A DNA stretch of 37,074 nt from Marinosulfonomonas sp. (GTDB lineage: Bacteria > Pseudomonadota > Alphaproteobacteria > Rhodobacterales > Rhodobacteraceae). A program made the translations under genes and the position numbers. Location: positions 1-37,074 of the forward strand of contig JALSRG010000091.1 of NCBI GenBank assembly GCA_026984915.1, written 5' to 3'. The notes below the pieces were generated by a model. That model searched no databases. It was not told the DNA's origin and worked only from the letters and a program-made list of their open reading frames with translations. Within the stretch, counting starts at the first letter, position 1, and the number at the start of each line of letters is the position of its first letter. Shown in pieces: positions 26,199-34,651 of this stretch.

Positions 26199-26845
26199 CG
26201 GAAAGAACAGCCCTGATTACCGGTGCCTCGCGCGGCCTTGGCGCAGCACTTGCCGAGGCCCTGGCCCCGACCCATCACATCATTGCCGTTGCCCGGACAA
26301 CCGGCGGGCTGGAGGATCTGGACGACCGCATTCAGGCCAAAGGCGGATCAGCCACGCTGGCGCCGATGGACATCACCACCGACGCGGCCATGCAGCAGCT
26401 TTGCCGCGCGATCCATGATCGCTGGGGCAAGCTGGATCTGTGGATGCATACCGCCATTCACGCCTCGCCCCTGACACCGGCACCGCATATGAATACCGAG
26501 GATTGGGTCCGGTCGGTCGAAACCAATGTGTTGGCCACGGGGCGGTTGATAACCTATGTGGCCCCCTTGCTGGGGGATCAGGGAACGGCTGTGTTTTTTG
26601 ATGATCCAAAACCGGATTCGCGGCCCTTCTTTGCCGATTACGGCGCCAGCAAGGCGGCACAGATCGCGCTGGCGCGCAGTTGGCAGGCGGAATGCGAACG
26701 CCTCGGACCAAAGATCGTCATTACCACGCCGGATCCGATGCCCACCGCAGTCCGCGCCCGGTTCTTTCCGGGCGAGAATGCTTCCCGTCTTGCCGATCCG
26801 CATGTCCAGGCCGCAAAGATTGTGAACGATGTCTGCAATTCTTGA
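26195..26845 (+). CDS. SDR family oxidoreductase with altered catalytic site
   Basis: The 216-residue protein has the Rossmann motif TGASRGLG (9-16), a DIT segment (59-61), the catalytic Asn in NVLATGRL (N111) and YGASK (Y149, K153). The conserved Ser that normally follows the beta-5 strand is missing: TAVFFDDPK occupies its place. The NNAG motif is replaced by MHTAIHA. It may therefore be a non-catalytic or altered member. The start overlaps the purF stop (ATGA), so it is cotranscribed with purF. The dedA start overlaps its end by 17 bp. Substrate and function are unknown; a link to purine synthesis is only positional. Confidence 0.82.
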   Translation: MTERTALITGASRGLGAALAEALAPTHHIIAVARTTGGLEDLDDRIQAKGGSATLAPMDITTDAAMQQLCRAIHDRWGKLDLWMHTAIHASPLTPAPHMNTEDWVRSVETNVLATGRLITYVAPLLGDQGTAVFFDDPKPDSRPFFADYGASKAAQIALARSWQAECERLGPKIVITTPDPMPTAVRARFFPGENASRLADPHVQAAKIVNDVCNS

Positions 26846-27338
26846 TCAGGTGACTTCTTCGCTGGATACACTGGGGGTCTGGTCATACTGGATACTCGGC
26901 CTGACCGTGCTGCTGGAAACGGTTGTCCTGACCAGCATTTTCTTTCCCGGAACGTTCCTTGTCCTCACCGGCGGCATGATGGCCCAGCAGGGTATCATCA
27001 GTTTTCCGGAACTTGCCGCCTTTGTCAGCATTGGCGCTTTCATTGGTTCGGAAATCAGTTATCGCCTTGGCAAGCTGACGGCGCAAAAACTGTCAAAACG
27101 GTCCCATCTGGTCGAGTCCAGCCACGCGCGCCGGGCACTGGAGCTTTTCCTTCGCCATGGTGGCTTTGCCGTGCTCATTGCCCGCTTTCTGGGGCCTCTG
27201 GCCGGGTTTGTGCCTTTTGCCGCGGCCATGGCCGGCCAGAAACACCGCCATTTCACAACATGGAATATCATCAGTTCCGCGGCTTTCGGGTTTATCATGC
27301 CGCTGATCGGCTATTTCTTCGGCAGTGCCATTACCTAG
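26829..27338 (+). CDS. DedA family membrane protein
   Basis: DedA (SNARE-associated Golgi protein) family members are inner-membrane proteins; several flip polyprenyl phosphate or phospholipids. The 169-residue protein has the family pattern: [20 protein letters not shown] (about 30-49) including the E..F.PG motif, [14 protein letters not shown] (65-78) with the acidic residue, and [19 protein letters not shown] (118-136) with the R..GP motif. It is shorter than many members (about 200), with a short C-terminal part. Its first 17 bp overlap the end of the SDR gene, indicating an operon with purF. Four hydrophobic segments are visible. Confidence 0.85.
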   Translation: MSAILDQVTSSLDTLGVWSYWILGLTVLLETVVLTSIFFPGTFLVLTGGMMAQQGIISFPELAAFVSIGAFIGSEISYRLGKLTAQKLSKRSHLVESSHARRALELFLRHGGFAVLIARFLGPLAGFVPFAAAMAGQKHRHFTTWNIISSAAFGFIMPLIGYFFGSAIT

Positions 27339-27490
27339 GATCAGGATCCATTGATCCCAGGGGTGGCCAGAGCATCTGGCGTCACCACTATGTCACGGCC
27401 TGCAACGCAATAGGCAACCTGTGCTTTACGACAGGCAGTTGCTGCACTATGCAGCAGGGAAACAGGCGACAAATCAGGCAAGCGGTAGTC

Positions 27491-28279
27491 ATGCGCATTC
27501 TCATCACCAATGACGACGGAATCAATGCACCAGGCCTTGTGACGCTGGAACAGATCGCAAAGGACGTCGCCGGGCCAGACGGGGAGGTCTGGACGGTTGC
27601 TCCGGCTTTTGAGCAATCCGGCGTGGCGCACAAGATCTCCTATACCCATCCGATGATGATCGCCAAAATGGGCGAAAGGCGCTATGCCGCCGAAGGCTCG
27701 CCAGCCGATTGCGTGCTGGCCGGGTTGCATGATGTCATGGCGGACACCCGCCCGGATCTGGTGCTCTCCGGTGTGAACCGGGGCAACAATTCGGCCGAGA
27801 ACGCGCTTTATTCCGGCACCCTGGGTGGCGCGATGGAGGCGGCCCTGCAAGGCTTGCCCGCCATTGCCATGTCACAGTATTTCGGCCCGGAAAACGCCGG
27901 GCTGGACGATCCGTTCGAGGCGGCCGCCCGTCACGGCGCCGATCTGGTCCGCAGCCTGCTGGCAAACGGGATGCATCATTCGGATGACGATTACCGGCTG
28001 TTTTACAACGTCAACTTCCCGCCGGTTCGGGCAGAGGCTGTCAGGGGACGCCGTGTGACGACACAGGGGTTTCGCCAGAACACCAATTTCGGCGTCGTGC
28101 CGCACCACGCCCCCTCCGGGCGCAAGTTCCTCTGGATCCGGGGCGGCGATCAGCACGTGCCCACAGCGCCAGGGTCTGATGCGCATGCCAATCTGGATGG
28201 TTATATTTCGATTACGCCGATGCGGGCCGATCTGACAGCGCATGACATGCTGACAGCCTTGAAGGACCATCTGGAATGA
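27491..28279 (+). CDS. surE: 5'/3'-nucleotidase SurE
   Basis: SurE is a metal-dependent survival-protein nucleotidase. The 262-residue protein starts at 27491 with [10 protein letters not shown]; the metal ligands are D8, D9, S43 (EQSG) and N96 (SGVNRGNN). The [10 protein letters not shown] segment (69-78) and [13 protein letters not shown] (107-119) are typical. A longer frame upstream adds unrelated residues and was rejected. No strong Shine-Dalgarno is visible. The 152-bp gap after dedA has a weak 6-bp hairpin (27338-27357) and probably carries the promoter. The pcm start overlaps its stop (ATGA). The order surE-pcm-nlpD matches the classical stationary-phase operon, though without rpoS. 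Confidence 0.95.
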   Translation: MRILITNDDGINAPGLVTLEQIAKDVAGPDGEVWTVAPAFEQSGVAHKISYTHPMMIAKMGERRYAAEGSPADCVLAGLHDVMADTRPDLVLSGVNRGNNSAENALYSGTLGGAMEAALQGLPAIAMSQYFGPENAGLDDPFEAAARHGADLVRSLLANGMHHSDDDYRLFYNVNFPPVRAEAVRGRRVTTQGFRQNTNFGVVPHHAPSGRKFLWIRGGDQHVPTAPGSDAHANLDGYISITPMRADLTAHDMLTALKDHLE

Positions 28280-28953
28280 CGCAGCTTGGCCCGCAGGAAC
28301 CGCCATTGACCTCTGCCGAACTGGCCGAACGCAAAATGCAGTTCCTATTTCATCTGCGCTCCAAAGGGGTAACGGACGCACGTGTGCTGACCGCGATGGA
28401 AAAGATTGATCGCGGTGCATTTGTGCGCGGCTTGTTCGCCACGCGCGCCTATGAAGACATGCCGCTCCCGATCGCCTGCGGCCAGACCATCAGCCAGCCC
28501 TCGGTTGTCGGTCTGATGACCCAGGCGCTGAACGTTCAGCCCCGCCACAAGGTGCTGGAGGTTGGCACCGGTTCCGGCTATCAGGCGGCCGTTCTCAGCC
28601 AGTTGGCAAGGCGGGTCTATACGGTTGACCGCTTTCGCCTGCTGGTGCAGTCGGCCCGCGCGGTTTTTGATGCGCTGAACATCACCAATATCACGGCAAT
28701 TACCCTTGATGGCAGCTTTGGTCTGGCCGAACAGGCCCCCTTTGACCGCATCATTGTCACGGCTGCGGCCGAAGATCCGCCTTCTCCCCTCTTGGCGCAA
28801 CTGCGTGAGGGGGGTATTATGGTCTTGCCCGTGGGGCAGTCCGATGCGGTTCAAAGCCTCATCAAGGTGACGCGAACCGAAACCGGGTTTGACTATGAAG
28901 AACTGCGCCCGGTGCGTTTTGTCCCTCTGCTGGAGGGGCTGGGAAACGAATAG
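28276..28953 (+). CDS. pcm: Protein-L-isoaspartate O-methyltransferase
   Basis: This SAM-dependent enzyme repairs isomerised aspartate residues in damaged proteins. The 225-residue protein contains the family motif [13 protein letters not shown] (63-75), the SAM-binding motif [11 protein letters not shown] (93-103) and the substrate segment [12 protein letters not shown] (about 157-168), which in active enzymes carries the family's AAA. All look intact. The start overlaps surE by ATGA, so translation is coupled. nlpD follows after 39 bp with its own GAGGAAAAGAG ribosome site. Confidence 0.94.
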   Translation: MTQLGPQEPPLTSAELAERKMQFLFHLRSKGVTDARVLTAMEKIDRGAFVRGLFATRAYEDMPLPIACGQTISQPSVVGLMTQALNVQPRHKVLEVGTGSGYQAAVLSQLARRVYTVDRFRLLVQSARAVFDALNITNITAITLDGSFGLAEQAPFDRIIVTAAAEDPPSPLLAQLREGGIMVLPVGQSDAVQSLIKVTRTETGFDYEELRPVRFVPLLEGLGNE

Positions 28954-28992
28954 AAAAGGCCTGCACGAACGGGCCGGAACGAGGAAAAGAGC

Positions 28993-30183
28993 ATGGCAAA
29001 CCGACGCCCGAAATCCGCAGTCCGCGCCTTTGTGCTCGGCACCACTCTGATCACTCTGGCAGGCTGCCAGACCTTTGATATTGATCTCAGGCCAAAGGGG
29101 CTGAGTACCGCCAGCGCCGTGCGTCAGGCGACAGCCCCCCGCCCGCCGGCTGACGAACGCGGCGTGATTTCCTATCCGAATTATCAGGTTGCCGTCGCCC
29201 GGCGCGGCGATACTGTTGCCGATGTTGCCAACCGGATCGGCCTCGACCCGACCGAACTGGCCAGATACAATGGCATTGATCCCGGCGTTCCCTTGCGAAA
29301 AGGCGAAATTCTGGCGCTGCCGCGCCGCGTCGGCGAATCCGCAACGACCGCCAGCGGGATAACCACCGGCCCGATACAGCCTTCGGAAAAGATTGACATC
29401 ACCACCCTTGCCAACAATGCCATCGGCCAGTCAGGCCGCCCGGCAAAGCCCGCAAAGACCCCGGCAGGCACGCTGCCTTCGCCCGAGGGTCTGGAGCCGA
29501 TCCGCCACAGGGTCGAGCGTGGCGAAACCGCCTACTCGATCTCACGGCTCTATAACGTTTCCGTCCGCTCGCTGGCCGAGTGGAACGGCCTCGGCCCCGA
29601 TCTTTCCGTGCGCGAAGGCCAGTATCTGCTGATCCCGGTCGCCAAGGATAGCCAGCCGAAAGACCCGAATGCGCCCAGACGCGTGGCTGTCCCGCTTCCC
29701 GGTGTCGGCAGCCCCACCCCGACGCCGCCAAGTGCGGCAAAACCCCTGCCGTCCGAGAACCCGAAACCGGCAACGCGAAAACCGGTCCCGGCCTCGCCCA
29801 ATCTCGGGGGGCAGCGCACCGCAGCCTCGGGCAAGGCACGTCTGGCCTCTCCGGCCGAAGGCAAAATCATCCGCGCTTTCGTGAAAAAGAAAAACGAGGG
29901 GATCGATATCGCGGCCCCGGCCGGCAGCCCGGTGCGCGCCGCCGAGGCCGGAACCGTTGCCGCCATCACCCAGGATACCGATCAGGTGCCCATTCTGGTG
30001 ATCCGGCATGCGGGCAACCTGCTGACGGTTTATGCCAATGTTTCCGGTATAACCGTCAAGAAAGGCGACAAGGTGAAGCGCGGCCAGAAGATCGCTGTCG
30101 TGCGGTCGGGCGATCCGTCCTTTGTCCATTTCGAGGTACGCAAAGGCTTTGATGCCGTTGATCCGGTGCCCTATCTGAACTGA
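28993..30183 (+). CDS. nlpD: NlpD-type murein hydrolase activator with degenerate M23 domain
   Basis: NlpD lipoproteins activate amidases that split the septal peptidoglycan. The 396-residue precursor has a signal peptide ending in a lipobox (ITLAGC, lipidated C25). Two LysM domains follow (about 64-110 and 170-215), then a Pro/Lys-rich linker and a C-terminal LytM/M23 domain (about 285-395). The zinc site is incomplete: the first His is replaced by N301 in NEGIDIAA, and the HxH motif is F-V-H (377-379). It therefore should be a non-catalytic activator, as for E. coli NlpD. It is third in the surE-pcm-nlpD operon and ends 2 bp from the convergent protease gene. Confidence 0.92.
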   Translation: MANRRPKSAVRAFVLGTTLITLAGCQTFDIDLRPKGLSTASAVRQATAPRPPADERGVISYPNYQVAVARRGDTVADVANRIGLDPTELARYNGIDPGVPLRKGEILALPRRVGESATTASGITTGPIQPSEKIDITTLANNAIGQSGRPAKPAKTPAGTLPSPEGLEPIRHRVERGETAYSISRLYNVSVRSLAEWNGLGPDLSVREGQYLLIPVAKDSQPKDPNAPRRVAVPLPGVGSPTPTPPSAAKPLPSENPKPATRKPVPASPNLGGQRTAASGKARLASPAEGKIIRAFVKKKNEGIDIAAPAGSPVRAAEAGTVAAITQDTDQVPILVIRHAGNLLTVYANVSGITVKKGDKVKRGQKIAVVRSGDPSFVHFEVRKGFDAVDPVPYLN

Positions 30184-30185
30184 CC

Positions 30186-31175
30186 CTACGGGAGCACCAC
30201 AGCAGCCACGATGGCGGCTGCGGTGCCCTGATCCAACCCTTCATAGGCAACATCGTTGACAAAGGGTAGGTCAAAGCACCTGCGGTAACTGACGTCTCCG
30301 GCGGTAAACACTGTGCAACGCACACCGGCAGCAAGCATCACGGATTCCAGCTTTTTCCAGTTGGTCCGCGAGTAAAACGCGTCATCATGAAAAATAAAAT
30401 TATCCGAACAGTTTCCACTGCTATCAGCTCCAGATAAAACACCGGCAACCAAAGGCACGTCTCCAGTATCCAGCTCCAATGAATACATGATGGGGCCGCC
30501 GGAATCTCCAAGGCAAGTCCCAGCTTTCTTGCGCGTATCTATGACGATGTGATTTTCCTCCACGTTTTCGACTTTGAACATCAGCGTCCGCAGCAGATTA
30601 TCCGATTTACCGGAATAGGTGTATATTCCGGCGCCATACACGGCCAGATACCGGTTTTCATACGGTATGTATTGACCCCTCACAGGAACATAGTTCAGGC
30701 GCTTTTTACTATCGGCGTACAATCGCAAAAAGTCTGTATAATCAGTGGTATAGCCGGGTGCTGCAAATCGCCCGGAGATACGAATTACGGCAATATCAGG
30801 GTTCACGAAAGGAAATTTCTCCGTATTCGGGTCAAACCCTGTATAGGCATACCAGTTTGCAGGGCCTCTATAGACCTGTTGCCGGCCAATACCCGGAATG
30901 TGATAGAAAATCCGGAAACTCCCACCCCCGGATTTGACCTGCGGACTGGTCTTTCGGACCAGACAGTGAGCTGCCGTCAAAAAAATATCCGGCCCGATCA
31001 ATGACCCGGTACAGGACACATTATTGCTGGTAAATTCCCCAACTCCGGTGAATCCCGTAATAATGTTCCCACCCCTTATTTCCTGCGTCATGGTGCCGAT
31101 ATTGTCGGCAAAGGCCGAAACGGTTGTCAAAACAAGGGAAATTGCGCCTGCCACTAAGCACCCAAAAGGTTTCAT
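30186..31175 (-). CDS. Secreted trypsin-like serine protease
   Basis: The 329-residue precursor starts at 31173-31175 after GGAG; a slightly longer start at 31187 lacks a ribosome site. A signal peptide is clear (KPFGCLVAGAISLVLTTVSAFA, cleavage after about residue 23). The S1-type triad is intact: H70 in TAAHC, D127 in NPDIAVIRI and S225 in GDSGGP. Cysteines near 55/71 and around the active site suggest disulfides. The C-terminus adds about 40 residues with CTVFTAGDVSYRRC and a hydrophobic last segment (AAAIVAAVVLP). The gene and its upstream partner are AT-richer than the flanks, suggesting recent acquisition. The target is unknown. Confidence 0.85.
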   Translation of the reverse strand: MKPFGCLVAGAISLVLTTVSAFADNIGTMTQEIRGGNIITGFTGVGEFTSNNVSCTGSLIGPDIFLTAAHCLVRKTSPQVKSGGGSFRIFYHIPGIGRQQVYRGPANWYAYTGFDPNTEKFPFVNPDIAVIRISGRFAAPGYTTDYTDFLRLYADSKKRLNYVPVRGQYIPYENRYLAVYGAGIYTYSGKSDNLLRTLMFKVENVEENHIVIDTRKKAGTCLGDSGGPIMYSLELDTGDVPLVAGVLSGADSSGNCSDNFIFHDDAFYSRTNWKKLESVMLAAGVRCTVFTAGDVSYRRCFDLPFVNDVAYEGLDQGTAAAIVAAVVLP

Positions 31176-31216
31176 AAGAAACTCCATATCTGATTTCAGA
31201 AATCAACTACCGTGCA

Positions 31217-31582
31217 TCATTCCATGACAACGTATGACAGTGCACAATCAGCAGTGGGTGCGTTCACAACTCTTATCCAGATATCCTTGTCTGCAAGTTT
31301 TGTGGACAGCAGCAGCGAATATACCTGATCAAACTGCCTGTGCGATGGCCGCAAGGCGATGTATTTCCCCTGAATGGGGCGACAGTTCAGTTGTGTTTCG
31401 TCACCGGTGGTGTTGATGTAAATGTCATCTGTATTCCGAACATATATACGGTCAATCTTGACATTTCGGCAGGAATTTCCGGTACAATTCGCCGAGGCCA
31501 GCCCCGGAAGGAGAACAAGGCCGGCGGCCAATGTTGCACTGAAAACAATCTTGGAATCCGGCATAAACTCAAGAAAAAACAT
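31217..31582 (-). CDS. Small secreted cysteine-containing protein paired with the protease
   Basis: The ATG at 31580-31582 has GGAGA just upstream and gives 121 residues. A signal peptide (about 1-31, ending PGLASA) is followed by a mature part of about 90 residues with four cysteines, enough for two disulfides. Segments such as KIDRIYVRNTDDIYINT and the closing IWIRVVNAPTADCALSYVV look like beta strands. The pattern recalls a loose class of short secreted beta proteins, but no family is named. It precedes the protease by 41 bp on the same strand, so the two are probably cotranscribed. It may be a substrate, chaperone or inhibitor of the protease; this is speculation from position. Confidence 0.6.
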   Translation of the reverse strand: MFFLEFMPDSKIVFSATLAAGLVLLPGLASANCTGNSCRNVKIDRIYVRNTDDIYINTTGDETQLNCRPIQGKYIALRPSHRQFDQVYSLLLSTKLADKDIWIRVVNAPTADCALSYVVME

Positions 31583-31600
31583 TTCTATCTCCATAATAAA

Positions 31601-31640
31601 TAACAAAAAAGTCTTAAAATAGCACCGCCTGAATTGGTGC
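31601..31640 (-). terminator. Possible terminator of the tat-DUF815 operon
   Basis: On the minus strand GCACC (31640-31636) and GGTGC (31626-31622) can pair, followed by an AT-rich stretch ending in TTTTTT (31609-31604). The stem is only 5 bp. It lies between the DUF815 gene and the start of the small secreted protein gene. The rest of the 224-bp gap is AT-rich without other recognised elements. Confidence 0.35.
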
Positions 31641-31806
31641 GGACTCCGAAACAATACACCAAATTAAAGCTCATTTCAAACCGTTTAGTTCATAATTCTG
31701 TCAAAATTCTCGTGCTTTCCATAAACCGGAGAGCAGATCATTTACAGATTGCGACCGTTGGAAAGCAGGGTTTCCATCCGGAACAAAACACCGGCAAGGC
31801 TGTTGC

Positions 31807-32658
31807 TCAGATCTTCACGCCCCGCCGACCGGCCAGATCAGTGAAATATTGCCAGGCCACGCGCCCCGATCGGCTGCCGCGTGTGGTCTGCCATTCGATC
31901 GCCTCAGCGCGCAGTGTTGCGTCGTCAATATCAACACCGTGGGCATCGCAATAGCCGCGGATCATCGCCAGATATTCGTCCTGCGAACAGGGATGAAACC
32001 CCAGCCACAATCCGAACCGGTCAGACAGTGAAACCTTCTCCTCGACCGCCTCGGAGGGGTTGATGGCCGAGCTGCGTTCATTCTCGATCATGTCGCGCGG
32101 CATCAGGTGACGCCGGTTTGATGTGGCATATAAAACCACATTGTCGGGCCGACCCTCGATGCCGCCATCCAGCACCGCCTTCAGTGATTTGTAATGCTCG
32201 TCATCATGCGAAAAAGACAGGTCATCGCAAAACAGCAAAAACCGGTGATTGCTGTTTCGCAACACGGCCAGAAGGCGCCCGACCGAGGGCAAATCCTCGC
32301 GCTGCAGCTCAACGATTTTCAGCGGCTGGCCCTGCGCATTAACTTTGGCATGTATCGCCTTGATCAGGGACGATTTTCCCATTCCGCGTGCACCCCACAA
32401 CAGGGCATTGTTGGCCGGCAGACCCCTAGCAAACTGCAGGGTGTTTTCCAACAGGATGTCGCGGGCACGGCCGATGCCGACCAACAGCGACAGATCCACG
32501 CGGTTGACCGCTGGAACCGGCAGCAGCTGATCGGGATCAACCTGCCAGACAAAGGCATCCGCCGCCTCGAAATCCGGGTCGATCTGCGCCGCAGGGCTCA
32601 GCCGTTCAAGGGCGGCGGCGATCCGCGCAAGCGCTGTGTCCTGCGCGGACCCGCTCAT
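31807..32658 (-). CDS. DUF815-family P-loop ATPase
   Basis: The 283-residue protein belongs to the AAA+-like DUF815 family. Walker A is GARGMGKS (89-96) and Walker B-like LLFCDDLSF (141-149). The [27 protein letters not shown] segment (164-190) holds the sensor-1 region (TSNRRH), and [13 protein letters not shown] follows. The N-terminal 50 residues are helical and then extended. The gene overlaps tatC by ATGA, so it is translated together with the Tat translocase genes. Whether it acts on Tat substrates, for example in cofactor protein maturation, is not known. Confidence 0.85.
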   Translation of the reverse strand: MSGSAQDTALARIAAALERLSPAAQIDPDFEAADAFVWQVDPDQLLPVPAVNRVDLSLLVGIGRARDILLENTLQFARGLPANNALLWGARGMGKSSLIKAIHAKVNAQGQPLKIVELQREDLPSVGRLLAVLRNSNHRFLLFCDDLSFSHDDEHYKSLKAVLDGGIEGRPDNVVLYATSNRRHLMPRDMIENERSSAINPSEAVEEKVSLSDRFGLWLGFHPCSQDEYLAMIRGYCDAHGVDIDDATLRAEAIEWQTTRGSRSGRVAWQYFTDLAGRRGVKI

Positions 32659-33539
32659 GCGCCGGCCCCGCTTTCGTCCTCTTCTTCTTCGTCGTCGTCA
32701 TCAAACTCGTCGTCATCAAACCACAGGCCTTCGGCGCGCAGCTTTTCCTCGCGCTTGCTTTCAACCCGGCGCACAAGGTGGATCGAGATTTCATAAAGCC
32801 CGTAAACGACAGAAAACAGGATCACCTGGGTCACGACATCCGGCGGGGTCACGATGGCCGCCAGAACCAGAATGCCGACAATCGCATATTTGCGCACGTC
32901 CCGCAGCCCGCGCGACGAAACCAGCCCGGCCTTGCCCATCAGCGTCAGCAGCACGGGCAACTGAAAACACAGACCAAAGGCAATGATGAACTTCGTCGTC
33001 AGGGAAAGGTATTCCGCGACAGAACCGTTAAAGGTGATGCCGGCCTGCGCCAGCGGTTTCGCCCCTTCCGGAACGGCAGTGCCGCTATCGCCCATTTGCT
33101 GAAAGCCGAGGAAAAAATCAAAGGCCAGCGGGGCGATGATGTAATAGGCGAATGAGGCTCCGAGAAGAAACATCACCGGTGAGGAGATCAGAAACGGCAG
33201 AAACGCGTTTTTCTCCTGCTTGTACAGGCCGGGCGCCACGAAGCGCCACAACTGGTAGGAAATATAGGGAAACGCCAGAACAAACCCTCCCAGCAGCGAA
33301 ATCCGGATCGCAACAAAGAACCCTTCCTGCAGTTTTATCATCTGCAGGCTGCATTCCTGATTGATGTTTTCCAGCGCCGCGCAGATCGGCCGGGTCAGAA
33401 AATTGAGGATCGGGTTGTAGAACGCATAGCAGATCACCATGCCGATGATGAAAGCCACCAGCGAGCGGATCAGCCTGTCGCGCAGTTCGGTCAGATGCTC
33501 GATCAGCGGTGCGGCGGTATCTTCAATATCAGACGTCAT
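32655..33539 (-). CDS. tatC: Twin-arginine translocase subunit TatC with acidic tail
   Basis: TatC is the core receptor for twin-arginine signal peptides. The 294-residue protein has six hydrophobic segments. The conserved N-terminal HLTELRDRL (15-23) includes E18 and R20, P51 lies in the first periplasmic loop, E109 in APGLYKQEK, and TPPDVVTQ near 236-243. After the last helix a cytoplasmic tail (about 255-294) ends in an extreme acidic run: D275-E289 has 14 Asp/Glu in 15 residues. The start at 33539 has GAGGA 10 nt upstream. It lies downstream of tatA-tatB and overlaps the DUF815 gene. Confidence 0.95.
   Translation of the reverse strand: MTSDIEDTAAPLIEHLTELRDRLIRSLVAFIIGMVICYAFYNPILNFLTRPICAALENINQECSLQMIKLQEGFFVAIRISLLGGFVLAFPYISYQLWRFVAPGLYKQEKNAFLPFLISSPVMFLLGASFAYYIIAPLAFDFFLGFQQMGDSGTAVPEGAKPLAQAGITFNGSVAEYLSLTTKFIIAFGLCFQLPVLLTLMGKAGLVSSRGLRDVRKYAIVGILVLAAIVTPPDVVTQVILFSVVYGLYEISIHLVRRVESKREEKLRAEGLWFDDDEFDDDDEEEEDESGAGA
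32658..32720 (-). repeat. Low-complexity acidic codon run in tatC
   Basis: The last 21 codons of tatC are built from GAC/GAT/GAA/GAG triplets, seen on the plus strand as TTC/GTC/ATC triplets. They code for the [15 protein letters not shown] tail. Such a triplet run is prone to slippage. Confidence 0.8.
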
Positions 33540-33565
33540 TTATTTCAATCCTCATGAAGGCCGGG

Positions 33566-34186
33566 TCAGGATTTGGCCTTGCCTGCGGCTGTCTTGCGAG
33601 CAGTTGTTTTTTTCGCAGCCGGCTTCTTTGCTGCCGGTTTCTTCGCAACTGTTTTTTTCGCGGCAGTTTTTTTCGCGGCAGGCTTTTTCGCGGGGGCTAC
33701 TTTGGCCGCCGGTTTCCCTGCCGGTTTGGCGGCGGATTTCTTCGCAGGCTTGGTCGCCGCCCTTGTCTCCGCCGCCGCTTCCTGCGCTTTGCGCTCGGTG
33801 GCGGTCCGGGCCGTGGCCTCGCGGATTTTTTCGGCCACATCCGCGCGCTCCTTGCTCAATGGCTCAGCCTTGCTGGTCTTTTTTCCCGATTTCCCCGGCT
33901 TTGGCGCTGCCGGATCCCAGTTCTCGAACTTGGTGGCTGCTTCCTGCAGCTTGTCCAGCCCCATGCTCTTGGCCGATGTCGCCTTTTTCAGATCGGAGGC
34001 AACCTCATCCACCCCGGCCTCTTTGGCGGCTTCGTTCATGGCATTCTGAAATTCCCGCGCCATGCCCTTTGCCCGGGCCACGAAACGGCCCAGCGTATGA
34101 AACATGCCCGGCAAATCCTTGGGGCCGACAACGATCAGCGCCACGATGCCGATCAGCATCAGTTCGGTCCAGCCAATATCAAACAT
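33566..34186 (-). CDS. tatB: Sec-independent translocase TatB with Lys/Ala-rich tail
   Basis: TatB passes twin-arginine substrates from TatC to the TatA pore. The 206-residue protein starts MFDIGWTELMLIGIVALIVVG, the single N-terminal helix, with conserved E8, G13, G21 and P22 and the following amphipathic helix FHTLGRFVARAKGMAREFQNAM (about 29-50). The family usually ends after 120-180 residues with a polar tail. Here residues 141-206 hold 21 Lys and 2 Arg with no acidic residue, in AAKKPA-type repeats like a histone H1 tail. It lies 26 bp upstream of tatC and 26 bp after tatA, so all are one operon. The tail should face the cytoplasm. Confidence 0.93.
   Translation of the reverse strand: MFDIGWTELMLIGIVALIVVGPKDLPGMFHTLGRFVARAKGMAREFQNAMNEAAKEAGVDEVASDLKKATSAKSMGLDKLQEAATKFENWDPAAPKPGKSGKKTSKAEPLSKERADVAEKIREATARTATERKAQEAAAETRAATKPAKKSAAKPAGKPAAKVAPAKKPAAKKTAAKKTVAKKPAAKKPAAKKTTARKTAAGKAKS
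33569..33766 (-). repeat. Imperfect AAKK(P/T)A-coding repeat in tatB
   Basis: The final 66 codons of tatB form a degenerate tandem repeat of about five codons (Ala-Ala-Lys-Lys-Pro/Thr). On the plus strand this reads as recurring TTCGCGGC/CGGTTTCTT blocks. The composition resembles histone H1-like alphaproteobacterial proteins. Confidence 0.75.
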
Positions 34187-34212
34187 ACGCGTTCCGCCTG
34201 TTCAGACGGGCC

Positions 34213-34431
34213 TCAGGCCTCGTCCTTGTCTTTTTCGGTCTCCGGGGTCACGTCGCGCGCTTGTTCGGCACTGTCTTCCAGCTCTTTTGTGCCCTCGGCG
34301 ACACCTTTCTTGAAACTGGTGATCCCCTTGCCGACCTCACCCATCAGCGATGAGATTTTGCCGCGCCCGAACAGAACGAGCACAACCACCGCAATCAAAA
34401 GAAGGCCTGGCAGGCCAATATTGTTCAGCAT
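34213..34431 (-). CDS. tatA: Sec-independent translocase TatA
   Basis: TatA oligomerises to form the passage for folded proteins. The 72-residue protein starts at 34431 behind GGGAGAAAAGAC. The N-terminal helix ([18 protein letters not shown], about 5-22), the [24 protein letters not shown] hinge and amphipathic helix (21-44) and the acidic tail ([21 protein letters not shown]) are typical. It is the first gene of tatA-tatB-tatC-DUF815. The 220 bp upstream, shared with the divergent gene at 34652, hold its promoter. Confidence 0.93.
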   Translation of the reverse strand: MLNNIGLPGLLLIAVVVLVLFGRGKISSLMGEVGKGITSFKKGVAEGTKELEDSAEQARDVTPETEKDKDEA

Positions 34432-34581
34432 GTCTTTTCTCCCATGTCAGGGCGGCCGGATGCGGCGCCCTTGAAAATCACTCCTGATATTTATGTGGTT
34501 CGCCAGAGAGATCAAAGCCCGAAATGCAGCCAGGGCGGGGCTTTTTGACGCGATTTTCGCCGGATTGCGCCATCAGATTGT

Positions 34582-34605
34582 CAACTGACAGGTTTGTGTC
34601 AGTTG
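34582..34605. promoter_or_regulatory. 24-bp perfect palindrome upstream of the monooxygenase-WYL genes
   Basis: CAACTGACA (34582-34590) and TGTCAGTTG (34597-34605) form perfect 9-bp arms around GGTTTG. The element lies 47 bp upstream of the ATG at 34652 and about 150 bp from tatA. The spacing fits an operator overlapping a promoter. The WYL regulator encoded two genes downstream is the obvious candidate to bind it. No T tract follows, so a terminator is unlikely. Confidence 0.6.
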
Positions 34606-34651
34606 TGGGGCGTTATCAAGGGAACGAATCAATCAAGCGAAAGGAAAGAAA

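Noticed and set aside
27338-27357. Small hairpin after dedA as terminator
   Set aside because: The stem is only 6 bp, includes part of the stop codon and has no T tract, so it is mentioned only as a weak hairpin.
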